A DNA stretch of 64,000 nucleotides from Lamellibrachia satsuma (taxonomy: Eukaryota; Annelida; Polychaeta; Sabellida; Siboglinidae): positions 8,647,662-8,711,661 of the forward strand of contig BSQZ01000006.1 in assembly GCA_033239005.1 (NCBI GenBank). The letters are read 5' to 3'. The notes beneath the pieces were generated by a model. The model worked only from the letters and a program-made list of their open reading frames with translations, was not told the DNA's origin and ran no database searches. A program made the translations under genes and the position numbers. Each line of letters starts with the position of its first letter. Position 1 is the stretch's first letter. This document shows, one piece after another, positions 1 through 32,209 of this stretch.

Positions 1-37
1 TATAACGCTGCATTTTATGTTATATGGTCATCATTGA

Positions 38-484
38 ATATGTTGAGGTATGTTGGAGTGGATCACAATATGACATCACTGACTGAATGTCATCAACGGT
101 CAACTGATAAAATGGATTAGAGTGGAAATAAAAGTGAGACATGGCTGTTTGCTGTTCAGATTGTTCCTAGAGTTCGTCATGGCAGACTTGAACAGCTTGT
201 GCAAGGAGTTCAAGCTAGATACCAACATCAGCTTTGACATTAGATATACATATGACACAACACTGATGTCTATCGTGTTCGAGTAGCCACAACTCTCGAC
301 TGAGACACGCCAAGTGCCTTTAGCAAATGGGGCATGAAAATCAACTTCTCCAAATGCAAGGTCATAATATTAAACAAATACATTGAACAAGGTCGATTTG
401 TTTACTTTTCCCACATAGGGTGGCTCTCATTTCCAGATAATAACATCACTGGCCTCATTCGTATGATTTGTTGATGTCAATATC
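38..484 (+). mobile_element. LINE reverse-transcriptase fragment, decayed
   Basis: Plus-strand pieces read DIRYTYDTTLMSIVFE then a stop, and SKWGMKINFSKCKVIILN followed by RFVYFSHIGWLS. These match the palm and thumb region of non-LTR reverse transcriptases (Y-A-D-D box region, then the W-G-x-K-I-N and F-x-Y-L-G-H-type motifs). The first catalytic Asp position reads Y. A related copy lies at the other edge of the window. Confidence 0.7.
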
Positions 485-609
485 TGCTCCTCCTTGTTTT
501 CAAACTATGCTTCCCAAATAGATGAAATTATCAGTTGGTTTCCAGTTCTAGTTATCTTGATCGAGATAGATTGATAGGGGATTTATATGGTTCAGCCCCT
601 AGGTTCAGC

Positions 610-997
<388 letters not shown>

Positions 998-1545
998 CGG
1001 CTAAACATGTATGTGTAAATACGAATGTCCTGTGAAAAGAAGTAGCAAACGTGAATCGTCACGTAGAAATAGGTAAACGACAACACAAGTCGACCAGACC
1101 TGATGGAGGATAAGCCACACCTGAACAATCGTCCTATTTCTACAGCAACGCGGGCATTTGATACAGTGATATAATAGCTTCAGGATGACGGTGCAGCAGC
1201 AGTTGAATCGGATTGGCTCGACTAATGATTGTGATAGTTTTTCAGGGTTTGGAGATTGCCGTACATTTATAAACTTTCAACTCTTGTGTTCACTGATACG
1301 TAAACAGGAAATAAACATGATGAAGACAAATATATTGATCGTTATATTTTATCTTGTTCAAATTTTGTTGTATTTCTTTCTTATTTTGACACAAATGTGC
1401 CTTACTTCATACTTGTTTGTATCTTCATACTACTAATGATTATCTGATTATCTATATAAATATTTTTGATAATTTTCACTGGTCGTGTGGCATATATGGC
1501 ACAAAATTAGTTTTTCATACAGTGTCTGATGACGGGTAGTTTCAC

Positions 1546-20682
<19,137 letters not shown>

Positions 20683-20759
20683 GGTCGCATCACCTAATCC
20701 AGCTGTCAAACGCAGTATTGCGTTCCGCAAACACGTTACATTCTAAAGTGTGGTAGGTA

Positions 20760-21735
20760 GCACACTGCTAATGTTAATTATGCTTGTCTGAAGCCGCGCA
20801 TGTCACAGAGACCGTTTGTGCATCCTGACCTGTGAACTATCTGGATGCCTGAATCCACGTCAGTTGCGTTTATTAGTATCAGAAAGTTGAACTCTGTCAG
20901 ACGTAATCTACAATACTACATGCCTGCTATAAAAGATTACTTCGCTTTTCGTAACTAAGCGTGTATAGATATGATGACTACGAAGTATCCGTCACACTAA
21001 TGAGAATCCGGGATCCGAGGGTTCCAGGGCCTATGTTCGTCTAAACACGGATGTGGATGTTATCTGTATAAAACACACACATGTAATCAACTGTTGTGGG
21101 TCTAGAATACGAGATCACTGGAAAGTTGGTTCTTCCTGCTAAATAAAGCATAACGAGCAACTACTATTACCAACTGTAAATGGAAACTAATGGGGGTAAA
21201 CACTGGAAAAGAAAAAAGGGTATATGTGTCTAGTGCTTTGCCCATGTAGCTTGTGTTTCTCTCTTATGCAAGTCATTTGTTAGCTCAAATGTCAATGGGC
21301 GGTCCTTTGCTAGCATGGCTGATTTTGTTTGTTTTGGGGTGCGTTATTAGAGAACGTGGAACTTTTGGGATAATCTAAGAAAATATGCTAATTTAGACCC
21401 ATTTTTATTAATTAAAACACAACATCTAAATGCGACCATATTAGTATAATATCTTTATTGAATCGAGTTTCATATTTTCTCTCATGGTTAAGAGGAGTCG
21501 GTAACATGAGACCAGGCCCGCGCGTCACTTGCTGCCGACGGAGCAATTTTTTTCCGATCCGCGGCCCACCCAACCCTCCCTCCGATCTGGGTATATAAAA
21601 TAAATAAATAAATACTACGTCACGCCTACTCTGTCGTCGACACTACATCATACAGGTGTCAAAACAGTAAAATGCGGGCAAACAGTATTTGTGTGGACTT
21701 ATACAAAACGTACGCGCAAAAAAACTTATATATAT
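20760..21735. other. Upstream flank of gene L
   Basis: Nearly one kilobase 5' of the gene L signal-peptide exon. I see no ORF, repeat or recognisable core promoter motif, although the promoter should lie here or a little farther right if exon 1 is the true first exon. Confidence 0.4.
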
Positions 21736-21739
21736 ATAC

Positions 21740-21872
<133 letters not shown>

Positions 21873-22136
21873 AAAGTATATGTAAAAAAAAACAATAATA
21901 CCATAACAGACAGATATACTATGTGGAATGTACTTAACGGTCAACAGCCACGGTTTTCTCGGTCGTATGAGTTGAGTGACACAATTAATAGCGTTGTCAA
22001 CGCAGAGGTTCGGTGATATTACATTTATAAGAAATAGGTGTGATTTTTTTCTGAACACTGTTGGTCGGTTCAGTAAAGCAGCTTTTTTTAGAACTGAAGT
22101 TTTGTATAAGGCCTAACCCCAAGTCACTCACTGTGT

Positions 22137-22440
22137 GTGTCACTCTGCATACGTGTGACGCCGTCGCGTCCACTGCCGCCGTCACGTCACGTCCGCAGTC
22201 TTGTTCGACTGATCCGCGTGCCGCTACCACGCTCGCCGTCACTTCGTGTTGTTGATTCGTATGCCGCATCTACACCAGGTTACGACGCTGCTTCGTATGG
22301 CGCCCGCTATTCCTCTGACAACACGTGCGACTGCTCCGTGCGACGCCCTTTTATTCGTCACGCCTTTCGTGGCTGCCCCGCTGGGTGGGCAAACAGCCCC
22401 GAACCGACAGTGAGGTCGGAGCGTCATATTGTGGTACCGT
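22137..22440. promoter_or_regulatory. CpG-dense patch, possible regulatory island
   Basis: About 300 bp clearly richer in G+C and CpG than its AT-rich surroundings. Open frames of 60-100 codons exist on both strands but match nothing I know. It could be a promoter-like island or a remnant of foreign DNA. Confidence 0.3.
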
Positions 22441-23040
22441 AGTGGAACATATTCCGGTATATAACCTAACCATGATAATATATCAGTGTATTCTTATGTG
22501 AATCCACGGAACTGTGAATCTTCGTTGACCTATCAAAGTGTGATACAAACTATGCCCTGATACATGATTCGCAATGCCAAATGGGTAATATGTAAATTGT
22601 ATGATGCAATACTATACGCCGTTATGTGTTTACTTTATTTTGTTTCCTATTGCATAAATAGGATTCCAATTGGATTCTCAATTGCCATCCGCGATTCTAA
22701 ATTGTCTTTATGTTCCATCCTACCTTGATGCACCTAAGCTTTTGTCACGAGCCAGTCACTTTTTTCACCTTCGCCAATCCTAGAACCAAACTTGTGACAA
22801 CTACAATATAGGTTGTTTTCATTTATTCTCAATTAGAATTATGAGGGAAGATGGCAAACACGAAGAATTGCTAAACACAAACACATGTTGATATTTATGC
22901 CTAATAACTTAATGAAATAATTTAAACATTCAATTGTAAAAGAACAGTAATAGCTCAATTGCACTGCTTTCTATTAAAATTACATCGTGTCCTGTTCCAT
23001 ATATTACTATTACTTGACTTCGTAATAATAATTATGGTAT
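22441..23040. other. AT-rich intergenic stretch
   Basis: No gene or repeat family recognised. Confidence 0.4.
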
Positions 23041-23046
23041 ATAATT

Positions 23047-23410
23047 ATGACTCCAGGCCTGGAACTACCAGACATCCTAGAAGCGCCAGAAGACGTGGAT
23101 ATCAGAGAGGAAATAGTGGATATCAAAGAGGAAATAGTTAATGCTATCAAGGAGCACAAGAACAGTGAGGCACCGGATCATAACCAGCTAAATGCAGTTA
23201 TTCAAAACATACCTGAACCAGCAGCCAGACAGGCGTGCGTGACCATTTCTCGTCGTTCGACTCTGGAACCCAAGTAGACATGGCAATATTGGCCTTCAAC
23301 GAGGCATTCGATACCGTTCCCCACAGGAAATGTTTTCACAAACTCTCACACTACAGAGACGCATTTGGCGACACAAAACAAAAACGACCTGTAGGCCTCG
23401 AATATAGTGT
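23047..23410 (+). mobile_element. LINE fragment (linker and RT start)
   Basis: Reads EEIVNAIKEHKNSEAPDHNQ (the K-S-x-K-A-P-G-x-D-type start of non-LTR RT) and, in another frame, LAFNEAFDTVPHRKCFHKL, the catalytic A-box region. Frameshifted and short. Confidence 0.68.
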
Positions 23411-24690
23411 ATAACAAAATTAGTGCTATTATCTAGGAGCAAATGCAGCAGAAGACTATGTCCAAGGTTTTTTTTTAATTACCATCAAACAAAACAGTTA
23501 ATCTTTGTCCTGAATGATAAACAACTGAAAATGCGTGAGGAATTCTTGGAGTTCCCCTGGAGTTGCATGCACAGCCATCGCCGTAGTGGTCGAGCAGATC
23601 GGTTTGGACTTCCGAAAGACGCACGACGAAGCATACGATGGTACTTTCTATTTGACAGAGAAGACGAATGGCGTGCAGTGGTCCACCTCTTGTAAGACCC
23701 CTATCTCAAGCGGCCTTGTAGTATATAAGGCTTTTCAATGATAATTTCCCCCCACGAGAGGCCATCGCTGTTATAAGGCCATTGTACACTTTCAAAAGGT
23801 GTGTCATTATAAAAAAGGAGACTACTATGTGCGTGCGTGTATCCTGCCGAAAAAAAACTGGTGTATTTTCTGGAAAATTGGGCAAACCCCCTTTTTCAGA
23901 ATCTGGATCCGCCATGAACTGTGACCGTTAATATCGTTGCAAAACTTCGAAATCAATAATTGCAGGTACTTAGTAGCGCCTGATCCAAATAGAACAGTTC
24001 AAGAATTGTGATTTTGTAAAGACAATAGTTGAATGGAACCAACTCATTGAGCGTCAAGTCCGGGCTGGAACAATAGGCGACTTCAGCCAACACACTTTAT
24101 GCCCACTCATCCTCCGTCGTAGACTGTAGCTAACGTTGAGAACGTAGCAGAATTTCACACATCTCTTACCATTATTCATGAATATATGAATGGGAAATAT
24201 AAAAAATCCCGATGCTGGTGCAAAGGTTGCATTGTACAAAATTACAAATTACGTTTTTTATTTCTATAAGAGGTTAGTTACCTTGCATATTGGGAATGAA
24301 ACTATTTGCTATTTTGTTAACACCTTGATCGTCCGTCATTCGAAGCAGTTTACATGTTGGTATGATACAACCGTGCACTTGACAAACAAATTGTGTTCGC
24401 CCTGTGTTGAAGACTCCTTACCTTCCACGCGGACTGTGGCCGCCGTTTGAGGCCCTGTAGTATCTGGATTGGTCGATCACAGACAGGTCAACCAGGGTGC
24501 CATTGCTACACACATTCTTCTAATTGGACAAAGGCGATTAATTCTCGGGGGGGGGTTCGGTGGATTTGAACGAACCATCTTTTGAGAGCATATTTTTTTA
24601 ACTGCGACATTTTCAGAAATCATCCTTGAACTCTCCGACTTATTGTCTCTGCGTTCCTTTAACCTTTACTGCTATGTCCTCCAAGCTGAT
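23411..24690. other. Intergenic stretch without recognised gene
   Basis: A few 60-90-codon open frames without family signal. Near 23875-23915 a segment reads, in reverse, GGCGGATCCAG followed by a G-run, resembling the left end of the insertion at 9920. Confidence 0.4.
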
Positions 24691-24701
24691 ATATGTTATG
24701 T

Positions 24702-26110
24702 TTAGTCATATTTTTCGTAGATACCATTTCGGGTGATGCAATTAACTGCCTTCTGTAATATGACTGCCAAGAATACCGATGAAGAAACAGGAAGCCGAAA
24801 TGCTGTCAGGCCCGGAGTTTTTATTATGCTGGTTCTCTTGAACTGGCGTGACACGTAGTTTTTGGAGATGGAGATGGTAACCTCTCCCGGGTTCGGGGGG
24901 GGGGTGGGGGTGGTTGACAGAAGCTCTGTGAACCCGGATGTAAAGTCCTTGCTTTCGAAGCGAGTGTAGAATTTGTTTAGATCTATAGCATCAGGCAGTG
25001 TGTTAGATCTTGCATTTTCGCTTGCACTGACATCACCGGCCATCACCTTGAGATTTCTAAAAAACGTCACGAGTGATCATGGTCTGATACGGCTTTTCCA
25101 CTTCGTCTCGAAAAGCTAATTTGGCAAGGCTAATGTCTGCCCTAAGCATTGGCTTAGCCTCCCGGATGGCAGCCGCGTCTCGAGATTCGAAGGCTTTCTG
25201 TTTGTTGATCACTGCCTTCTTTACACTTTGTGTGATCCGGGGTTTGGCGTTAGGATACACAGTGACAGTTTTTCTGGGATGATAGAGTCTTGGCAGAACT
25301 TCATGTAGTCAGTGAGAATATCAGCACGCTCATTTATGTCATGAGTACCCTCAAAGAGGACATCCCAATCTTTGCAGGCATTGCAAACTTTCAGCTGTTC
25401 AATTGCATTTCTAGTCCATACCATGACCGGTCTTTTGACAGGTGGAACACGTTTGTGTTTTTGACGGTACTTGGGCAGGAGATGTAGGATGTTGCGATCT
25501 TCCCGCCCCAGGGAAGGGAGACATTGCAGGGTGTATGCGTCATCCACTGAGCTATAGCACAAGTCGATTGCTTTGTTGGGCAGGTCACGATCTGTTGAAA
25601 TGAGGGCAGTACGCCATCCAGGGTGCATAAGTTAAAGTCGCCCACTATGATCACGCGCGCACCAGAATGTATTGATTGGAGTCTAGACACCGACCCCGGT
25701 ATAACGTCGGCAGATGACTTACAGTTCGCTTTAGGCAAAACATACCCACTGCACATGATAATATTCGTGAATTCCCTGGCAGGTAGAGTGGCCGCAGACA
25801 AAGCATGAATAGTTCAAAATATGGGGTACACAATTGGTCACAAACTGTGTAGTTTGTGCACCATTTCTTGTTGATATAAAGGCACACACCTACACCTCTA
25901 CTTTTGCCTGAATCGCATGTCCTGTCTGCTCTCAACAACTCGTATCCATCCAAATATACCTCACTGTCAGGAATGCTGCTGTTAAGCCAAATTTCGCAAA
26001 TAGTTAGTAGACACGTTTTTCTGTATGCACAGTTATGTTTGATGTTCGCTTTCGAATCGACTGTGCGTTGCCGAAAGCAATCGTGGGGGATTTCATTGGT
26101 CGTCGCCTGA
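24702..26110 (-). mobile_element. LINE endonuclease-to-RT fragment, decayed
   Basis: Minus strand in several frames: GVGVCLYINKKWCTNYTV and ARVIIVGDFNLCTLDGVLPS (apurinic-type endonuclease with G-D-F-N), then a linker with NKQKAFESRDAAAIREA, then NKFYTRFESKDFTSG leading into the RT start. The RT core is absent. Frameshifts and stops throughout. Confidence 0.78.
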
Positions 26111-26119
26111 ATCGTGCCC

Positions 26120-26467
26120 TCACACCACCTCGACTGCCCGTGATGCGTTTTTCTTTTTGATGTTGCATTTATATATATTTTGAATACTGGAAATGTAAAT
26201 TTCTGACGAACCTATAGAGGCTGAGTCGCGTAAACCAAACAGGAACTTACGGCTGTAGTAGAGCGCGAGGGAGGCGCCATGTTGGAATTTGAAAGACGGG
26301 TCACCGAGTCCGTGAACGAAAAAAACACCCAAAGAGACGATCAATGTCAAACACCACATGATCCACCACTTCACAGACTTCTTAATGTTCTTCCATACAC
26401 AATATTGTAGATTAAAAGTTAGTAAAAAACAGGTAGAAAGCAAAACAAGGTAGAGTTCAGCACGCAA
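26120..26467 (-). pseudogene. 115-codon ORF: hydrophobic segments joined to LINE-like leader
   Basis: Starts MRAELYLVLLSTCFLLTF, contains a second hydrophobic stretch (IMWCLTLIVSLGVFF) and then GASLALYYSRKFLFGLRDSA, which looks like the usual N-terminus of a LINE ORF2. It directly precedes the endonuclease fragment on the same strand, so it is probably the 5' part of that LINE. Function unknown. Confidence 0.4.
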
Positions 26468-26943
26468 GGGTCAAGCAACCGAATCGCGCCCCCACCGTAA
26501 CAGAAATTACGTTATTTATAATACTTGTTGTTTCATAACAACACTAATAATAACAATATAAAACAATTATTCACGATGAACCTTATAAAATATACATCTT
26601 ATCTTCCTAAGGGTCGTGATTTAAAAATAATTATATACTATGCAATATGCATATGCATAGTGTAGAGGCTAAGAATAAATAATGTTGTGAAACAGTAAAG
26701 TTAAAAATTTAGTAAATATTCAATTAAAATATAAAAATCAGATAAGTTAAGTAGAACGTAACAGGTGTGTGATTTAAGAAAACAAGGCGATGGGTAAAAT
26801 GTGTAAGAATTAAAATCCAGCTAACATATTCATGGCGTTTAGAGTCATTGCTACACTTTCAACCAAAGATATTTTTCAGATATGCTCTTTTAAAAGCATG
26901 TACATGCATTATCTTAGTGGTGAGCTAAGATTGTTTCATATGT

Positions 26944-27720
26944 TCAGACCGGTGTCAAGGGCATGTCATTCCTAAATACAATGAAGAATAGAGCCGCCAT
27001 GAACGCCCGTGATGACCTCAAACGCGTAGACAGTGTGTCCTTAAATTGAAGAATTTGTTCACGCTCTGACATGTATGAAGAGAAACATCGCATTGCCTGC
27101 TCTGAGCAACCGTAAATGGCCAATTTCTCCAGTAAGACAGCGTGGTTCACAAGAATGAACGACTTTCGCAAGTCCAACAGCGCCACGCATTGTTAATGAA
27201 CGATGTAATTGACACTGTTATGACTGGAGCAGTTGCTCTCAACATCCGATCAATGATTTTATCAACTCCGGTGGATTTGCCAGGAAGAAGAGCCACTAGT
27301 GTCCTGTTCACAGTTTGTTCCATGATTTCTGGGATGAAGAACGTACCATCCAGCTTGTCACGAACAATCTTTCGGAGCTGTGTGTGCTGTTGATGCACAT
27401 TTTGAAAGCGAACGGTGTATTGACTGGCTGCGGATGTAAAATATTAATTGAAGATGTTTACGATTTTGCTTGAATCTGCGAGTTCTTGTTCACCATCTTT
27501 GATGATTAGTGGGGTGGGTGTTGTATCACGTTGATAGTGGTCTCGAAGATGTGCCCACAACTGCTTGGGATTGTTATTTCTTCGATAGCGTGTTGGTAGA
27601 ATGATATCTTAGCACTATGGATCATATTGTTGAAATTATTTCTCCAGACTTTGTAATATTCCCACATGCCCAAGTGATTTGTGCTTGTCTCTGATTCGCA
27701 AGCTGCAGCCAGCGATGTTT
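26944..27720 (-). mobile_element. LINE RT fragment, decayed
   Basis: Minus strand reads IHSAKISFYQHAIEE, then ALLPGKSTGVDKI, MLRATAPVITVSITSFINNA, ALLDLRKSFILVNHAVLLEK and SSYMSEREQ. These are successive RT landmarks with decayed residues. The order relative to 24702-26110 is wrong for one element, so it is a separate insertion or a rearranged one. Confidence 0.75.
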
Positions 27721-27995
<275 letters not shown>

Positions 27996-27999
27996 CAGT

Positions 28000-29590
28000 G
28001 TCAATCCATTCAGTGTATCCAGTGCAACGTCAACGTCAGTACATTTTTCAATATATGACCAAGGCATGTGCAGCAGATCAAATATATGATCGGTATGAAA
28101 TCACTGACTTCATGTCATTTAAATACGTTTGAGTTATTTGTTATATAAAATTCATCTGAATAGTCAGGTGCCCTCGGGTTGTGGCCACAGTGGTAAACAA
28201 CAAGCCTACTGTCGGGCTCTGCCCAATGACAATGTATGGCAGTGTCTCAGCAGCAAGAGTCACTTTCTTACAGGTCTGATCACCGTCTGTCACCGAGCAT
28301 GATTAATAAGAATTAATCACGTTAAATGCAAAAACACTTCCTTATTAGCTAATGATACTCATGTACAAATATGAATTAGTTCAACGAATATGATGCATAC
28401 CCTCCGTAACGTTGACAGCACATTTATGTTACCATATAGGTATGTGTTGAGTTTTAGAGCCGTTTATTGAATGATGTTTAATTAACTGGAATGTGAGAAA
28501 GTAAGATAAATAAACCTATTTTGAGATACTGTACATATTATTGTGGGCATAAAGAACCTACTTAGATAATGTATAACAAAATATAACGCAATTTAGAAAC
28601 AGAAATTGAACATTGTTTATATTAAGAAACCTACTTTGTTGAACAAACAAGTTTCCGAAATGACTATTTACTGAAACGGTCGGTGGCAGTGCCGATCTTC
28701 CGGTTATCCGGTTTAAAAAGCGAAGCATCATGACACTCAGCAATAGAGATGATTCTCAATTACGTAGTATTATATAGAGACAATTAAGCCATAGCATGAC
28801 TGAAGTCAGTACAGTTGCAGCACGTGCCCTAGAGCCACTAGCTCCTGGGGACCCAACTCAAGTAGAAAAACAACTAAATTCACCAGAAATAGGCCTAGCT
28901 AGTCAGCTTTGACAATACTACCTTACGGAATTTTTTTTACGGGAAGTCGTCAATAATGGACGAAAAAGCAGGTTTCTGTAGAATGTCGCTCTCAATTGAC
29001 TTGAACGAAAGGAACGTCATCCACTACTGCAATGCCGGGCGCAACTCTCTTCACCATTTGACGCCAGCCGGATCATGTTTGACAAGCAGGCAAAACATGT
29101 TGAGATCTTTGCTGGCTATTTGTTGTCGTGACGTGCTTATTTCGCGATTGTAGTGCGTAGCAGAGATGCACACTGCATGTGTTTGTCGGTCATTGACTCA
29201 TCCATTCGTACTCGTAAGTGCGCACCAACTGTTCAGCAGCTCGCCTGGGTTCTTGTTAATCGAAATTCTCCACTCAAATCTTGTGTGGTTAACTCGAACA
29301 GCCGACGCCCTTCACTGTAGGATTTGAAGCGCACTAGAGAATGTACACGAAATATGTGGACACTAATACTTTCTCGAACACTTATTTCTGTGCGGTCTGT
29401 GTTGCCGCTGGCACGAATCGACTGAGCTCATGTGTAAGATTCCTGTCATCGCTAGTACTTGTGTACGCCACGACGAAACATTTAACTTACCAGTGATGAA
29501 TGGATACGTAGGTGAATTTCCTGGTGTTCCGAGATAGTTGATGTAAAGGGGTGGTAGTTAGACGCAGCCGAGTCACCCAGAGTCAGTTAA
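28000..29590. other. Intergenic stretch, possible 5' part of the Gypsy element
   Basis: No gene recognised. An LTR and gag region of the adjacent Gypsy relic could lie here, but I could not identify LTR repeats by eye. Confidence 0.35.
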
Positions 29591-29599
29591 CCGGGAAAA

Positions 29600-32206
29600 C
29601 CAGGGTTTTGATGTTGATGGATCAGTCCCTCACTGCGGTGCCAACTGTCCGTGGTTATGTGAAGAAAACATTTTCTCTAGGGAAGTAGAAGCTTTGTGTT
29701 TATCTACACCTACGTAAGACTTAGTCATTGGGAATATGGAGGATATCCATCCTCTTTATCCCTTTGACAGAGAAAACCCTCCACCGATAGAAACAAAGGC
29801 TTCAGACGTCGCCGTAGCCGTCGAGACTCCAGCGGCCGACATTCAGGTAACCGGTAGTGCTGTAGAAACCCGCGCTCAGCAGAAGCGCCGGGAGAAACTG
29901 TGCAAACCAGTGATCGTACCCAACGTAGTCGGCAGGAGTGTGTCAGCGGAGGATTTCCTACGGGAACAACAGGAGGATGTTTCGTTAAGAAAGCGCTTCG
30001 TATCGGCACTAAGGGAAACCCTGTGAACAGACTTGTCGTCCAGAAGGGATTGCTGCACCTTATTTATCGCAAAGAGAAAGTAAGTGAGGTGGTGAGGCAA
30101 CTTGTCGTTCCCAGATTTCTTCGTAACCAAGTCGTGAAGTTAAGATATGAAATTATCCTACCGGCACATCAGAGGATTAAGAAGTCGCTAGACCGGATTC
30201 TTCTAAACTTCTACTGGGCGGGGATAATAGGCGATGTCCACAGATTCTGCAAGTCGTGTGACATTTGTCAAAAAACTTTAGTCGGGGTAACGTCCCTAGG
30301 GCCCAGGACAGATGCCACGTAAACTCCCTTTTTGAGAAGGTAATAACGCCCTTAACGGAAACGGAAAATCAATGGATATTAACTATAGTGGATTTTGCTA
30401 CTAGATATTCAGAAGCGGTACCGGCAACGAACATCACTACTGAGACTATAGCAACAGCTTTGCTGAAGATTTTATGTAGTACGAATTGTTCTCCTTTTGA
30501 ACTACTGTATGGGAGGACAGTCGGGGGACCCATGACAATTCACAGATAGCTGAGGGCAAATGACAGACCCGTCGAAGAGTTGATTGCGACGTACCAATAC
30601 GTAGATCATAGTTACCTGATTGAATCGACCAGCGAAATGGCTAGAGAGCATCTGAGAAATTCTCAGGACTTATATAAAGCGCATTTCGACCGGAAAGTAA
30701 AGGCGCGATCCCTGGAGATTGCTAATGCAATGGAAAGGCCCGTATGAGGTAGTAGAAATGGTGGGGGTAAATGATTATCGAGTAAAGATCGGAGCGATTA
30801 TGAGAGGAGCGATGATGATGTAATGGACTTAGCAGCCATTATGGAGGATCAGCCGGAACGTGAAACTGTCGAGAATTTTCCCAGTAGAGGGAGGGAAGAA
30901 GGTATTGGGATGTCCATGTATATGGCCAATTATCGCTCGCTCAGAAGCGAGATTTGCGAGGGTTGATGGATGAGTTTCCATCCATCTTTTCAAGTAAACC
31001 CGGGCAGACTAGTCTGCTGTCTCATTCGATTGAGGAAACTCGCCTGATCCCATAAGACGTAAACCGTATCCCATCCCATTGACCATGTTGGGAATGGTAG
31101 AACAAGAGGTTGAGAAGATGCAATAAATGGGTGTGATCGAGCCGCCAAGATCACTATACTCGTCGTCCCCTATTTTTGGTCAAGAAGTCCGATTCCACGT
31201 TTAGGCCGGTCATTGACTTTCGCCTTTTGAATAAAGTGATGGTTTTCGACGCGGAACCTCTACAAAGCCCCGAAATTATCTTCGCAAAAGAGGGGCAAGA
31301 AAAATATCTGTCAAAGATCGATTTCCGCAAAGGATATTGGCAGTTACCAAGGAAACAGGAAAATCGGGAGAAAACCGCATTTTGCGCTTTCCATGGGTTG
31401 TTTCATTTCCGCGTTATGCCATTTTGTCTGCTAAACGCCGGGGCTTCGTATTGCCGCATGATGAGAATGGTACTAGACGGGCAAAATCAAGTTGACAATT
31501 ATGTCGATTACGTGTTAGTCCAAATAGTGACATGGGTGGAGCATTTGGCGACCGTTCGGGCATTGTTTCGTGCGGGTGAGGCAAGCTGACGAAATGTTAC
31601 TTTGGGTACGAGTCTCTCGATTTTGTGGGACATTAATTAGGACATTGCGATGTGAAGACCTAGAAATATAAGGTGAATCGCATCAGAAATTCCTACCACA
31701 AAGATTAAACCCAAACTATGTCTAGTAGGCTATTACCGTATGTTTGTCGATGGGTATTCCAAGGTCGCGGCACAATTGACCGATCCCACGAGGGCGAAAC
31801 ATCATAACAGGGTGAGTTGGAGTGAGGAAGCGAAAATTCGTTCAACCAACTAAAGCAGGCCCTTTGTAACGCACCCCTACTCAAGTTGCCCGACATGGAC
31901 GAGCTTTGTTTCCCTTAGCTTTTGCTAGCAAGAAACTCTCCCCCACGCAAAGGAGATACTCCGTAGTAGAGATAGAATGTTTGGGAATTGTGAGGGGACT
32001 CCAGAAATTTAACATGTACCTGTATGACCAAAGTTGTATAGTACAGTGTGATCAACGATCCCTTACATTTCTGAACACTGCGAAATTGACAAACGATCGC
32101 GTAATGCGGTGGGCTTTGAAAGTCTAACCGTATCGTTTCCGGGTAGAGTCCATCCCAAGGACTTATAACGTAGGAGCAGACTACTTGAGCCACTTGTTTG
32201 CGGTAT
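29600..32206 (+). mobile_element. Decayed Gypsy-type retrotransposon, PR-IN-RT-RH order
   Basis: In order on the plus strand: the end of an aspartic-protease region (SREVEALCLS, LVIGNM); the leader AVETRAQQKRREK; an integrase zinc finger (CKSCDICQK) and core start (VDFATRYSEAVPATNITTET); a deletion to SPFELLYGRTVGGP; QWKGPYEVVEMVGVNDYRV; then RT (VIDFRLLNKVMVFDAEPLQ, KIDFRKGYWQLP, MPFCLLNAGASY, NYVDYVLV) and RNase H (AFASKKLSPTQRRYSVVEIE). Many frameshifts and stops. The integrase lies before the RT, unlike ordinary Gypsy but as in Gmr1-like elements. Confidence 0.85.
31176..31589 (+). pseudogene. Gypsy reverse-transcriptase fragment, active site changed
   Basis: The longest open piece of the element (137 codons). 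The catalytic Y-x-D-D box reads YVDY, so one catalytic aspartate is lost. The frame ends in a stop after about the fourth RT motif. Confidence 0.85.
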
Positions 32207-32209
32207 AAA

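Noticed and set aside
24702..27720. One single LINE running through the whole region
   Set aside because: On the minus strand the RT piece (26944-27720) comes before the endonuclease piece (24702-26110), the wrong order for one intact element.
30265..30549. Integrase-like ORF as an intact gene
   Set aside because: The core jumps from the start of the catalytic domain to its C-terminal end, showing an internal deletion; it is part of a dead Gypsy element.
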